64,000 bases of DNA from Pullilachnospira sp963929535 (GCA_963929535.1 CAWVIZ010000004.1:1-64000), one strand, 5' to 3'; shown: positions 17,701 to 26,537, counted from the first letter of the stretch. Numbers and translations: made by a program. The notes: generated by a model not told the origin, from the sequence alone.

Positions 17701-20700
17701 TCCTGAACGCAGGCTGTATACGTATTATCCGCCGCATCTGTCACGGAAACAGAATGAAGCTCATAAGAAGCATTCCCTTTGAAAGTAATACGCAGCCGGC
17801 TGATCCTGGAATCCGTATATTCTCTCATGGGAATCTCCGTGCTCGCGGGATCATATTCCCATGCAAAATCCACTGCCGCTTTCCCCTGAAAGTCCACAAT
17901 ATCTGCTTTCATAAGGTTCTCCAGGGTATCCGTATAGCGGACTCCCTCCGCCGTCAGATCCATCTCCACTCCGGAAGGGTCAAAATTTCTTTCCCGGAAG
18001 GAGATCACCGCCTGACGGTTTTCCTTAAAATATCTGCCGTTTGCCGGATCATTTTTATCGTATGAAACAGAAACCGCCGGAACCGTTGTGTCGATGGAAA
18101 ATTTTATCCTTCTTCCGCCGTCCGTGTCCGCGGAAATCAGATTTCCCGCATGATCGGCAGCGAAGAGTTCCACATACAGACCATTGCTGTTATAGCCGTT
18201 TTCTCCATTCCATGCCGGAACAGTGATACTGGCTTCCAGGCTCCGGATCCCCATCGTTCCGTCTTCCTGAAACTCCCGGTAAGCATCCCTTACAATACGG
18301 GCACTGGCATGTTTATTTCCGTTTTCCTGATCCCCGTCCGCCAGCTGTCCGTCCCGGAGAATATAATAGATATCTTCTCTCCCCGCATCGTGGATATCTT
18401 TTACGATGTAGTACACGTCCCTCAGGCCGGAGCAGATCATTTCAGAAGCGCCGCCATCCTCCTGTATGCCGGGATCCCGCACACGGACACGCAGAGATAC
18501 ATCCCCGTTAAATATTCCGCTTTTCGTCCGGTTGATATCCAGAACGGTTATCTCATCCCAGACCGGTTCCGCATCATCCAGTACAAATCCATCGGAGCTT
18601 ATATACCGTACATTTCCGGCAGCATCTGTAAGCTTTGCATAGACAGCCGCTCTCTCATTGGGACTGCGGGTAAAAGAACCCGTCAGTTCATTGGAATCCC
18701 CGCTTCCCGTCCACTGCTTCCAAAGCCGGTCAAATTCTCCTGCTTCCTCCCTTTCCGCAAATTCTTCCTCTGTGGAGATGATTTCCGGAAGCACCACATA
18801 CTGGATCCGTTCCACAGGGGAGACCGCATCCGAAGCAGTTATGGTTATCTTTTCCCGCTCCCTGTTGGAGAAAAGTCCAAAGGTTACTGCGCTCCAGAGA
18901 TTTTTCCACAGAGAATTTCCAGCGGAAAGCTCCACTGTACCTTCCGGTTCCTGGCAGTCTACCGTAAATTTCCGGTACGGTTTCTGTCCGTCATACCGGG
19001 GACTCTCTGCCCGATTTCCCGCCAGATCCCGGCAGAAGATCTCCCGAACCGTATATACAGCATCCGGATGAAACTGCACTTTAACTGTTACCGTTCTTTC
19101 ATCCATGCATTGCTCTCCGGACTCCTCATCCGCCGAATCCTCACAGGAAACTACGGAAAACAGTGCTCCCGTTCCCATCCGCTGCTTCAGCATCCGCAGC
19201 GTATAGGTATTCCCCTCACCCAGATCCTTTCCCGCAAAATCCTCTGTATCAAGAGCGATCCCCATATTCTCCATATCAGGATTCCTGTCGCGAAATACGA
19301 TCACGGCGGTTCTGGGGCTCCGGAAATATGTTTCATTCCTCAGCGACTGATTCTCCTCAAAAGTTATGGATACCTCCGGAGCTGTCTGATCGATGACAAA
19401 GGCCAAGGGCTCTCCTTCACCTGCAGCGTTCCCACATTTGTCCTTTACCCTCAGAGAGAGCGTGTAATCTCCTTCCTCCGGGAAGCGCAGAATGTATGTC
19501 AGTACTCTGTTATCCGTATACTCGTTTTCGCTGTATCCGGCTTCCGTATCACCTGCCAGGGAGAGCATCCCGCTTTCCGCGTCTGAAAAACGGATATCCT
19601 CCCGTGTCTCGTCACGTTCTATGGTCAGCACCGTCTGATCCGGATCGAAGTTTTTTTCATTTACCGTCACCTTGACCGAAACCGGATCCCTGGTATATTT
19701 TTTACCGGTATCGGCATCCTGAGAAAAAGAAGTTCCCTCAAACTCCCACTTCCATGACGGCGGCACCGTATCCATGACGAGCTGCTTTGTTTCCTGAATT
19801 TTATTTCCAGCCTTGTCCACAGCGGATACCACCAGACGGAGACGGTCTGTTTTCAACCCCTTCTGTTTTATGTATTCTGCGGATGGGATAAACAGAAGCT
19901 CCTCTGTCAGTTCCTGCTCCTTCCACTGCGCCGGTTGTCCGTCGGACTTCCGCAAAAGAATTCCTTCATCCTGCTCCCCGCAGATCTGTGCGGTGATGCT
20001 GCTGATGCCAGCCGTTTTCCTGTCTTCCCCGCCTTCTGCCTTATCACTGACTGTCAGGCGGAAAGGCGTCCTGCCTTCAGGGTCATCACAGCTTATCCGG
20101 ATATACGTTTCCAGACCGGCGATCTCCACCTGCGGCTGATAATTGTCGATGATCACGCCCATGGAGGTGTATATGGCAGAATTTCCCACTTTATCATCTG
20201 CGCGGATCAGTATCACCCGGTTTTCCAGAATATCATTTCCATTGGGACGGATATCTCCCTCACATACGGCAATTCTGCCATCCTCCGTTCCCGATCTCCA
20301 GAGGAGTTCTCCACGTTCCCCGTACTCCCTGATCTCCCCGGCCGTAAGATTTTCCCCTGTATCCTCCAGCACCGCATAGGACCAGGCTGCCGTTCCCGCC
20401 CCTTTGTCTGTCACCTTTGCCTTCACTTCATATCCGGTATTTTTATATATTCCGGATCCAACAGCTCCATCCAGCGATTCCAGTGATAAAAGCGGGATTT
20501 CTTCCGGCTCCGTGATCAGCGCTTCCGGTTTCTGGGAATCAACGTTTATCGGAAGCCGGATTTCTCCGGTCTCAGCTGTGATCCCCTGCTCATCCCGGTT
20601 CTGCAGTTTAAATCTCACAACGGATTCCCTCTTCTCCCCCTCCCTTACGGGAACCGAAACCGTATCCTCTGTATTTTCCCAGATCCGGTAATCCGGATCC

Positions 20701-22076
20701 CGGATCACTGTTACCGTATTGTATTTGCTTTTCTCTCCGGAACTGATCTTCAGCTTACCGGGAGTATCATCGTATTCCCCCTTCAGCCAGATCTGTCCCT
20801 CCGCAAAAACATAATTCTCAGAACCTTCCAGCAAAATCCGGGACATCACCTCTTCCGGAGCGATCGTCTCCTCCGTGATCACCAGCTCCCCCTGTGATTC
20901 CCCGTCAGATACGATCGTGTAATTTCCCGCATCCTCACAAAGTATTTCCGCCGAAATATACCGGTTGGATCTGTCCCCTCTCAGACGTTCCATAGGGGAG
21001 GTCTCTGTGGAATCATCATGTAATCTGATACATTCCTGAATTCTTCGGAAGTCGTTGTCAGCCCTGCTCTGTTCATCCAGGTGGTCCAGAAAATTGGTTT
21101 CCCGCTCCTCCCTGCTCAGTGCCGGTTCTGTGATGTATTCCCTGGTTCCGTACTCTCTATTCCCACCGGTGATCCGGATCCGGTATTCTCTCGGCAGGAT
21201 GGTATAAACCCCATAGATCTCTCCCGGCATCTCCAGACAGTAGTTGCCGCTTTTGGCTCCCTGCAGGGTCATCCGGACATTTCTTACTTTCTGATCCTGA
21301 TACACACCGGCATCCACCCCCTGGGAATCCAGTGTACCTCCTGTAAGCGCCGCTGTGATCTCCTCTTCTGCCAGCAATTCCGCCAACAGCTCATCATCCC
21401 CGTCTGCATCCCGGAATACCGGCTGCTCCCTCAGCGTGATCCGGACATTCCCGGTATCAGAGGTTCCGTCATACGTTTTTACCGCCTCAAATGCCGTATT
21501 CTCAGTGTCCACCAGAAGCTTTCTTGGCGTAACTCTCAGCTCTATGACGGCCGCGGCCTCCCCATATCCTTCTACCCCGGATTTCCTTCTGACGCGCACG
21601 AAAACACGTTCCTCCTCTCCCATTGCCCGCAGGAAGGAGACGATTCCGTTTTCGTCCACCCGGTACGGCGGGTCCTGCAGAGGTGCTCCCTCCTCATCCG
21701 TCACCTCATAGACATAGATATCCCCGTCAGAAACTCCGGAAGCCTTTTTATCCACAGGGATCCTGTAGTTATGATTCCGCAAGCCTCCTTCCTCCTGATA
21801 CAGGGTTCCATAAGGAATGGTTACCACATTCCCGGTCTGCGCCTTTCCATCAAGCGGTGTTCCGTAAACATCCCTTTCTTCCCACACAATTTCATTTTCG
21901 GGCACAGCGCTCTCATCCGGCTCCGGCACAGATGGGCTCCGGTCCTGCTCCTGATCTGTCTCTTCCGCAACAGCACCCTGGCTGATAACGGCTTCCCGGA
22001 ACACGATCCATGTCAAAAACAGCAGAGATATCACCCCGGCCCGAATCCATATCCCGCTTTTTCCCCTTCTCCGCAT
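14787..22076 (-). CDS. Giant membrane-anchored surface protein with Ig-like repeats
   Basis: A 2429-residue protein. The N-terminus has an uncleaved or signal-type helix (about 11-30), then a YDG-like module (KTYDGTSDTGNVRIT, about 195), a mixed beta region to about 740, and roughly twelve Ig-like modules to about 2370. Modules begin with F-T/V-I/V-D-K-T-A-P and often contain Y-Y/F-K, R-N-F-D-P, D-G-D-Y-T-F and D-L-A-G-N. Two copies of a TFGLF segment recur (about 1060 and 1625). A C-terminal membrane helix (about 2397-2417) is followed by KRRSRNR; there is no LPXTG motif. It is the last gene after a phosphatase, a kinase and a small membrane protein. The start is the ATG nine bases after AAAGGAG. 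Adhesion or envelope sensing is plausible but unproven. Confidence 0.85.
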   Translation of the reverse strand: MRRRGKSGIWIRAGVISLLFLTWIVFREAVISQGAVAEETDQEQDRSPSVPEPDESAVPENEIVWEERDVYGTPLDGKAQTGNVVTIPYGTLYQEEGGLRNHNYRIPVDKKASGVSDGDIYVYEVTDEEGAPLQDPPYRVDENGIVSFLRAMGEEERVFVRVRRKSGVEGYGEAAAVIELRVTPRKLLVDTENTAFEAVKTYDGTSDTGNVRITLREQPVFRDADGDDELLAELLAEEEITAALTGGTLDSQGVDAGVYQDQKVRNVRMTLQGAKSGNYCLEMPGEIYGVYTILPREYRIRITGGNREYGTREYITEPALSREERETNFLDHLDEQSRADNDFRRIQECIRLHDDSTETSPMERLRGDRSNRYISAEILCEDAGNYTIVSDGESQGELVITEETIAPEEVMSRILLEGSENYVFAEGQIWLKGEYDDTPGKLKISSGEKSKYNTVTVIRDPDYRIWENTEDTVSVPVREGEKRESVVRFKLQNRDEQGITAETGEIRLPINVDSQKPEALITEPEEIPLLSLESLDGAVGSGIYKNTGYEVKAKVTDKGAGTAAWSYAVLEDTGENLTAGEIREYGERGELLWRSGTEDGRIAVCEGDIRPNGNDILENRVILIRADDKVGNSAIYTSMGVIIDNYQPQVEIAGLETYIRISCDDPEGRTPFRLTVSDKAEGGEDRKTAGISSITAQICGEQDEGILLRKSDGQPAQWKEQELTEELLFIPSAEYIKQKGLKTDRLRLVVSAVDKAGNKIQETKQLVMDTVPPSWKWEFEGTSFSQDADTGKKYTRDPVSVKVTVNEKNFDPDQTVLTIERDETREDIRFSDAESGMLSLAGDTEAGYSENEYTDNRVLTYILRFPEEGDYTLSLRVKDKCGNAAGEGEPLAFVIDQTAPEVSITFEENQSLRNETYFRSPRTAVIVFRDRNPDMENMGIALDTEDFAGKDLGEGNTYTLRMLKQRMGTGALFSVVSCEDSADEESGEQCMDERTVTVKVQFHPDAVYTVREIFCRDLAGNRAESPRYDGQKPYRKFTVDCQEPEGTVELSAGNSLWKNLWSAVTFGLFSNREREKITITASDAVSPVERIQYVVLPEIISTEEEFAEREEAGEFDRLWKQWTGSGDSNELTGSFTRSPNERAAVYAKLTDAAGNVRYISSDGFVLDDAEPVWDEITVLDINRTKSGIFNGDVSLRVRVRDPGIQEDGGASEMICSGLRDVYYIVKDIHDAGREDIYYILRDGQLADGDQENGNKHASARIVRDAYREFQEDGTMGIRSLEASITVPAWNGENGYNSNGLYVELFAADHAGNLISADTDGGRRIKFSIDTTVPAVSVSYDKNDPANGRYFKENRQAVISFRERNFDPSGVEMDLTAEGVRYTDTLENLMKADIVDFQGKAAVDFAWEYDPASTEIPMREYTDSRISRLRITFKGNASYELHSVSVTDAADNTYTACVQDLKETRRQISDCDPGTFTTPEGTQAPLSFVVDKIPPEISVKYTGSKESAVHSGYYFKELTADFTVNEHNFDQRVETPEFVITSRDLEGNQIEGHTVKDASWTSRGDIRTYAIQFQGDANYTWEASYTDLAGNTLKTRQADTFTVDKSAPGTAAIDIKEHGIWRKLVSVITFGLFDDHAVQVSLYGQDGNDGKGGGTQEPAVSPVEPLQYYKGTGQMTRAQLDALPPSAWITGNSLTVNPDQKFVIYLKVTNYAGLTSYFSSDGVVADSTEPVPGITITNMSQARNGIFRENVLLRIDVKEPAEDEIYAGLKKVWYRIWSQGNSRASEERVILDNTGHKAQGDKNFSYILEVDGDTFNSNDVRVQVFAEDMAGNEAESQITQLKIDVTAPSVTVSWDRNDPMNGRYYKDTRTAVVTVKDRNFDPEQVRFTITGTGGASPYISGWSGSSDAGISDQAVSTCQVSFPEDGDYTFTLECTDLAGNSGGYGHTEEFTIDKTLPRIQVAYGNSSAVSEGYYNQERKAVITITERNFNPSDVKTAITASLEGRGISAPSVSGFSGKGDVHTAVVSYDADGDYTFDIEYADLAGNAAEDYRPDSFTVDLTAPELEIFDIEDRSANNDVVAPGIRYSDANCDRESLFIALEGIHNGAVDLERDITFFDGGQSIKFHDFPRKEEMDDLYRLTAGIKDLAGNETEKTVLFSVNRYGSVYVLDQATAAWLSPKPDDSTCIRQERRVGVQEYNVDEIQEYSITVNRDGELTVLEENMDFAVRKSGDGTQWKVCHYIINAENFSMEGNYRITISSRDTAENSMTNETVKKGEGKRLPLSFTIDKTAPTVVVSGIRDGGQYRASSRTLTIDAKDNIALERVSVTIGNRRRTYEAKELRESEGIIETEIFGAANWQKVEITAEDAAGNQLGQKKPGGKAEPVVMTVLVTPSVMIQYFMNKPVFYGSLLLLIFLAAAVILMKRRSRNR

Positions 22077-22106
22077 CACTTCCATCTCCTTTTCTCTGTC
22101 CTGTTT

Positions 22107-22607
22107 TTACATTAACGGTGTCTTTGTCTTTCCTATCTTCTCTTCCGTGTGGATCAGCATCACGCCGGATTCCAGAAGAAATTTCCCATAGCTCTGATCC
22201 ACCTGATCCTGTGCCCTCTGACTGCTGTATTCCCGGGTATCCGTCTTCAGAAGCTCCGTCTCAACGTCTTCGTAAAGCTCCGTTTTCATTCCTGCCGTTA
22301 CGGCCTCCGCAGCAGTGTTCTCCGAAAGAACTCCGGTCTCCGGAACCACAGGCTCTTCTTTCAGAATCTGCCTGCTGCCGGAAATGCCCCGGACCTGCAC
22401 CCAGCGTCTCTGCCCGGTCCCGGCATTTCGCTCTTCCATCCGTTTAACCGCCTTTTTTTCGGAAAGTCCTGTTCGGATATGGAAAATATTCCATATATCG
22501 AATCTGACAAAAAAGAATATGGTCAGTGCCAGACAGATCAGGCATAATACCAGACAGATCAGGCAAAGATTATGGAACAACTGAATTTTCTGCTGGATCT
22601 GCTGCAC
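22107..22607 (-). CDS. Small membrane protein of the kinase-surface protein operon
   Basis: A 166-residue protein not recognised as a known family. It has one hydrophobic stretch (about 14-34, LCLICLVLCLICLALTIFF), then a basic patch and a mostly polar, acidic extracellular region. A GTG start is chosen because GGAGGAGGGG lies seven bases before it; this overlaps the 3' end of the kinase gene by 38 bases, implying coupling. An upstream ATG would overlap the kinase further and has no ribosome binding site. Position between kinase and giant surface protein suggests a structural or regulatory partner of either. Confidence 0.65.
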   Translation of the reverse strand: MQQIQQKIQLFHNLCLICLVLCLICLALTIFFFVRFDIWNIFHIRTGLSEKKAVKRMEERNAGTGQRRWVQVRGISGSRQILKEEPVVPETGVLSENTAAEAVTAGMKTELYEDVETELLKTDTREYSSQRAQDQVDQSYGKFLLESGVMLIHTEEKIGKTKTPLM

Positions 22608-24375
22608 GATTCTCCCCTCCTCCGATATTATCCGTGTTGAATACCGCATCCAGATTTTTCCTGGCCAGCTCCACGTTTTTCAAAACCTCCTGTTTTAATT
22701 CCTCTTCATACAGGGCATTGGCAGAACCGGTAAGGATCACCATCCCCTCCAGGTTCTCCCGCATCATCTCCAGCTCTTCCTCCATACTTTTGCGGGTAAT
22801 CCCGGCATCACGGAACCGGACTCCGCCGGAAAAGATCTGAGAAGCCATCTCCTGATAGATCAGGAGGATGTTCACATTGTTGTCCCGGGCGCCGCTCTCC
22901 TGATCTCCCATACTGGTCAGGTCATACCAGTAGTCCGAATAGGAGACCCTGGAATCCCCCGCCTGATTCCGGATATTCAGACTGTCATAGTAACCGGCAA
23001 TCTTGCCAAGATTGTCCGCCCGCCGGATATTCGCCTCATTCAGCACCCTGGATGGGCTGGCCCGGGCCGCGATTTCCAGCCATTTTCGGGCGGCTGATTT
23101 ATTTCCGATCCCGTTGTAGGAATAAAAATACGCGATTCCCAGGTCATAGGCAAATCTGCTGTAATCATCTGTATTCGCTTTCAGATATTCTTCATTGCTC
23201 CGGGATCGGCCGCCATTGATCCCCAGCGCTTTCCGGATCTGCTGTTCCTCCTCAGCAGAGAACACACAGATCACTGTTTTCATATCATCACCGGCCGGTT
23301 CATTCTTCTCCCAGAGAAAAAATCTCAGCATCTCCCCATAAGCTTCCCCCTGAGAAGGATCCAGGTTGATGGCATTGCTGTAATATCCGATGGCTTCCTG
23401 CGGATCTATGACTCCCAGCGTCTCCGCTTCCTTCAGGTAAGCGTCATACGTGGCGGAGATGGTACTGTCCTCTGCCAGCTTAAATCCCGCCGCACCGGCT
23501 CCCAGCGCTGCCGTCAGGAGGCCCAAAACCAGGAAAGCGCGCCACCTCCGGTTTTGTATCCTTCTGTATCCTTCATCCATCTCACTGTAATGTTCCAGAG
23601 CATACATCAGCTCCGCGCAGGACTGAAAACGATCCTGGGGATTTCTCTGGGTACATCTTAAAATGATCTCCTCCAGCCCGGAAGACAGAGCCGGATTCCG
23701 GCAGCGGATAGGATACATCTCATAGGGCGGCTTTCCGGGATTATGTCCTGTGATAAGGTGATACATGGTTGCGCCCAGGCTATAGATATCTGTTCTGGCA
23801 TCCGTCTGCCCACAGCCGCCATACTGCTCCGGGGCCGCATACCCCTGGGTTCCCAGACAGGTGGTATCCTCTGTACTTTTTTCCTTGAACTCCCGTGCGG
23901 TCCCGAAGTCGATCAGCATCGCCCTGCCGTCCGGTTTCAGCATAATATTGGAAGGCTTCATATCCCTGTAAATAATGGGAGGCTGCCTGGAATGGAGATA
24001 GCTGAGCACATCGCACATCTGCTTTGCCCAGTCGACCACATCCTCCTGACTCTGAGCCCCGTATTCCTTCAGGATACTGCCAAGGGATTTTCCCTCAATG
24101 TAATCCATTACGATCAGGAAAGTCCCCTCTTCTTCGATCACATCAACGATGCTGGGCAGGCTGGGATGATCCAGCTTTTTCAGCAGCTCCGTCTCCGCGA
24201 TCAGTCCCTGCTTTACTGCCTCAAAATTCTCAATGCCATCTTTTCGGACTTCCTTGACGGCCCACTGCTTGTTGGCCCTCTCATTCATGGCCAGATAAAC
24301 AACACTCATTCCTCCCTGGCCGATCTTGTTCAGTATCTTATATTTTCCATCGATCACAGATCCAATCTGAAGCAT
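22570..24375 (-). CDS. Membrane Ser/Thr protein kinase with extracytoplasmic TPR-like region
   Basis: A 601-residue Hanks-type kinase. The catalytic domain (about 10-265) has the Gly loop GQGGMS (19-24), Lys41 (AVKE), the catalytic loop YRDMKPSN with Asp138, DFG Asp156 and APEQYGG. A single membrane helix (about 280-300) leads to an outside domain with TPR-like helices (IGYYSNAINLDPSQGEAY). It has no PASTA domains, so it is unlike PrkC and should sense something other than muropeptides. The gene follows the PP2C gene by 10 bases, the common writer-eraser pairing, and precedes the small membrane and giant surface proteins. Confidence 0.92.
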   Translation of the reverse strand: MLQIGSVIDGKYKILNKIGQGGMSVVYLAMNERANKQWAVKEVRKDGIENFEAVKQGLIAETELLKKLDHPSLPSIVDVIEEEGTFLIVMDYIEGKSLGSILKEYGAQSQEDVVDWAKQMCDVLSYLHSRQPPIIYRDMKPSNIMLKPDGRAMLIDFGTAREFKEKSTEDTTCLGTQGYAAPEQYGGCGQTDARTDIYSLGATMYHLITGHNPGKPPYEMYPIRCRNPALSSGLEEIILRCTQRNPQDRFQSCAELMYALEHYSEMDEGYRRIQNRRWRAFLVLGLLTAALGAGAAGFKLAEDSTISATYDAYLKEAETLGVIDPQEAIGYYSNAINLDPSQGEAYGEMLRFFLWEKNEPAGDDMKTVICVFSAEEEQQIRKALGINGGRSRSNEEYLKANTDDYSRFAYDLGIAYFYSYNGIGNKSAARKWLEIAARASPSRVLNEANIRRADNLGKIAGYYDSLNIRNQAGDSRVSYSDYWYDLTSMGDQESGARDNNVNILLIYQEMASQIFSGGVRFRDAGITRKSMEEELEMMRENLEGMVILTGSANALYEEELKQEVLKNVELARKNLDAVFNTDNIGGGENRAADPAENSVVP

Positions 24376-24385
24376 GTTTTTTCCC

Positions 24386-25153
24386 TCAGCAGACGCGGAT
24401 GAGAATCACTGAAATATTGTCATTTTCCTTTCTGGACTTACTGAGCTCAGTAAAATATACCGCCGTCTCCTCCATAATTTCCCGGCCATTCATCACCTGC
24501 GGATTCATCCGCTCAAAAAATTCCGACGGCAGGATCTTATTGCGGAATCCGTCCGAGCAAAGCATAAATACCTGACCTTCCTTATACCTTCCCACGTAAA
24601 AATCCGGCCGGATGATCCTGCTGGCTCCCACGCACTGCAGCAGCATATTTCTTTGGGGACTTATCCGGGCTTCTCCGGGTGTCATCCTGCCGCACTCCAC
24701 TTCCCGCTGAACAAACGTCTGATCCACTGTAAGCTGTTTCATACATTCATCCACCAGATACACCCGGGAATCTCCCACATTGATGATGTAGAAAACCCCT
24801 TTTGCCAGAAGCAGCGCCGTCACTGTGGTTCCCAGGCTTACCTGAAGCTTCATCCCATATTCCTCAAGCTTCCGGCCTGCATGAAGAATCAGTCTCGTCC
24901 AGCTCTCCTTCACTCCCTCCGGTGTCAGTTCCCGGTAGAGCATCCGGGGAAATATTTTGTGAAACCAGTCCGCAAAATCTCCTGCCAATGCCGCGCTGGC
25001 AACTTCTCCCATCGCCAGACCGCCCATTCCGTCACAGACCACAGCAAGAAGTACCTGTCCGTGATCCGTGGAGGCCGTTTCCAAAAACAGCGCGTCCTGA
25101 TTGGCCGTTTTTTTAATTCCCGCATCTGTATGCGCCGCTGTTAAATAATGCAT
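24386..25153 (-). CDS. PP2C-family protein phosphatase
   Basis: A 255-residue metal-dependent Ser/Thr phosphatase. The motifs are in order: TDAGIKKTANQD (9-20), VCDGMGG (39-45), GDSRVYLVD, CSDGFRNK and NDNISVILI, giving the full set of Mn/Mg-binding Asp residues. No membrane segment. It is the first gene of the operon and should reverse phosphorylation by the adjacent kinase. The ATG has only a weak ribosome binding site (TTTGGT), while a strong GGGGAGG about 30 bases upstream lies in a small hairpin loop. Confidence 0.92.
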   Translation of the reverse strand: MHYLTAAHTDAGIKKTANQDALFLETASTDHGQVLLAVVCDGMGGLAMGEVASAALAGDFADWFHKIFPRMLYRELTPEGVKESWTRLILHAGRKLEEYGMKLQVSLGTTVTALLLAKGVFYIINVGDSRVYLVDECMKQLTVDQTFVQREVECGRMTPGEARISPQRNMLLQCVGASRIIRPDFYVGRYKEGQVFMLCSDGFRNKILPSEFFERMNPQVMNGREIMEETAVYFTELSKSRKENDNISVILIRVC

Positions 25154-25247
25154 ATTTTTTTACCAAATAAAATCCTGGCTTTTCCTCCCCAGGAAAAACG
25201 TTATCTTATTGCTGAAATACGATATTTTGTTGATTTAAGGGAAAATC

Positions 25248-25312
25248 CGTGATGCGAACCATCACGCTTAGAATTGTACTTCTACTATAACCATTTACTC
25301 AGGTGCTGTCAA
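25248..25312 (-). promoter_or_regulatory. Promoter and leader hairpin of the phosphatase-kinase operon
   Basis: On the minus strand TTGACA (25307-25312) and TATAGT (25284-25289) are 17 bases apart. The roughly 130-base leader has a hairpin CGTGATG/CATCACG (25248-25266) and, nearer the gene, CCTGG-GGAGGAAAAG-CCAGG. No known riboswitch was recognised. Confidence 0.7.
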
Positions 25313-25328
25313 TGACTTTTCAAAAAAA

Positions 25329-25544
25329 GTAACGGTTGGGCCTTCCGGAATTGTAACAGTTCAGCCTTCCGGCTTCACTGTTACAAATGCATGCACACAG
25401 GCTGCGATTATCGCAGTCTGGCGCCCGCAAATCTCGGGATCACGCTGCGAATGCAGCGTGGTCTACACTCCGTTTCGGTCGGCGCTTAACGTGTGCCACT
25501 GGCACACAGCGCCCTCGCGGAATATTGGAAGGCTGAACTGTAAC
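25329..25544. repeat. MITE-like element, copy 1
   Basis: Ends GTAACAGTTCAGCCTTCC (25353-25370) and GGAAGGCTGAACTGTAAC (25527-25544) are inverted repeats with one mismatch; an extra GTAACGGTTGGGCC end lies just outside on the left. Inside are hairpins and the module GGCGCT...GTGTGCCACTGGCACAC...AGCGCC. Codes for nothing believable. With the operon promoter it fills the gap before spmA. Confidence 0.75.
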
Positions 25545-25661
25545 CCGGAATTCATTGTCACCCAAAGGATGCAGCAGAAAACCGGAGGGCTGAACCGTTA
25601 CCGGAATACTTCCATCCGTACCGGATATATTTATAAAAAGGACCATTGGAGGCAGGTATCC

Positions 25662-26279
25662 ATGAACTATCTCTGGGGCGGAATGATACTGATCGGCATC
25701 CTCTACGGCACAGCTACCGGCCGCCTGGAGGCTGTGGCGGAGGCGGCAGTGGATTCTTCCAGGGAAGCCGTCAGTCTCTGCATCGTCATGGCAGGCGTCA
25801 CTTCCATGTGGGTAGGCATCATGCGGATCGCGGAAAACTCCGGGCTCATCAACCAGCTTTTGGGAAAAATGCATCCCCTTATGAAATTTCTCTTTCCACA
25901 GCTTCCTCCGGGACATCCGGCCGAAAAACATATGGCTGTCAATATCATCGCCAATTTCCTGGGGCTTGGATGGGCCGCTACTCCGGCAGGACTTCAGGCA
26001 ATGGAAGCTCTGGGGGATCTGGAGGAGGAACGAAGGCTGGGACAGTCTGCAGGTCCCGCCCGCCAGAAGGGGGTTGCCGGAAACGAGATGTGCACCTTTC
26101 TGATCGTCAATATCTCCTCTCTCCAGCTGATCCCTGTCAATATCATCGCCTACCGCAGCCAATACGGAAGCCCCAATCCCACAGCGATCGTGGGTCCGGC
26201 AATTCTGGCAACAGCTGTGAGCACAGGGGCAGCCGTCATTTTCTGCAGGATAATGGAGAGAAGAAGGGCATCATCCTGA
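25662..26279 (+). CDS. spmA: Spore maturation protein A
   Basis: A 205-residue membrane protein of the SpmA family (MNYLWGGMILIGILYGTATGRL; NIIANFLGLGWAATPAGLQAM). It works with SpmB in spore core dehydration. GGAGG lies nine bases before the ATG. It is flanked on both sides by the MITE-like repeat and is separated from spmB by the phosphatase-kinase-surface protein operon. Confidence 0.92.
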   Translation: MNYLWGGMILIGILYGTATGRLEAVAEAAVDSSREAVSLCIVMAGVTSMWVGIMRIAENSGLINQLLGKMHPLMKFLFPQLPPGHPAEKHMAVNIIANFLGLGWAATPAGLQAMEALGDLEEERRLGQSAGPARQKGVAGNEMCTFLIVNISSLQLIPVNIIAYRSQYGSPNPTAIVGPAILATAVSTGAAVIFCRIMERRRASS

Positions 26280-26298
26280 CGTCTTCTGCCTGAAAGCG

Positions 26299-26479
26299 AC
26301 AGTTCAGCCTTTCGTCTTCCCTGTCACAAAAGCATGCACACAGCGGTCTCCGCTCCGCTTCGGTCGGCGCTTAACGTGTGCCACCGGCACACAGCGGTCT
26401 TCGCTCCGCTTCGGTCGGCGCTTAACGTGTGCCACCGGCACACAGCGCCCCGCGGGATATTGGAAGGCTGAATAGTTAC
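26299..26479. repeat. MITE-like element, copy 2
   Basis: Same ends as copy 1 (GACAGTTCAGCCTT and AAGGCTGAATAGTTAC) with two tandem 51-base modules carrying the hairpin GTGTGCC-ACC-GGCACAC. Confidence 0.75.
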
Positions 26480-26508
26480 GCCGGAAACACCGTTTTTCAA
26501 GATTTCCT

Positions 26509-26537
26509 TTGCATTTTCCTTCTGTATTGTATATAGT
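26509..26537 (+). promoter_or_regulatory. Predicted promoter of the purine permease gene
   Basis: TTGCAT (26509-26514), 17 bases, TATAGT (26532-26537). The leader then has a CTGCCC/GGGCAG hairpin, but it lacks the conserved core of purine riboswitches. Confidence 0.55.

Noticed and set aside
14964..22115. Several long plus-strand open frames (up to 478 codons) opposite the giant surface protein gene
   Set aside because: They have no ribosome sites, are rich in Cys, His, Arg and Ser in an unnatural way, and mirror the codon pattern of the minus-strand gene, which has clear Ig-like repeats.
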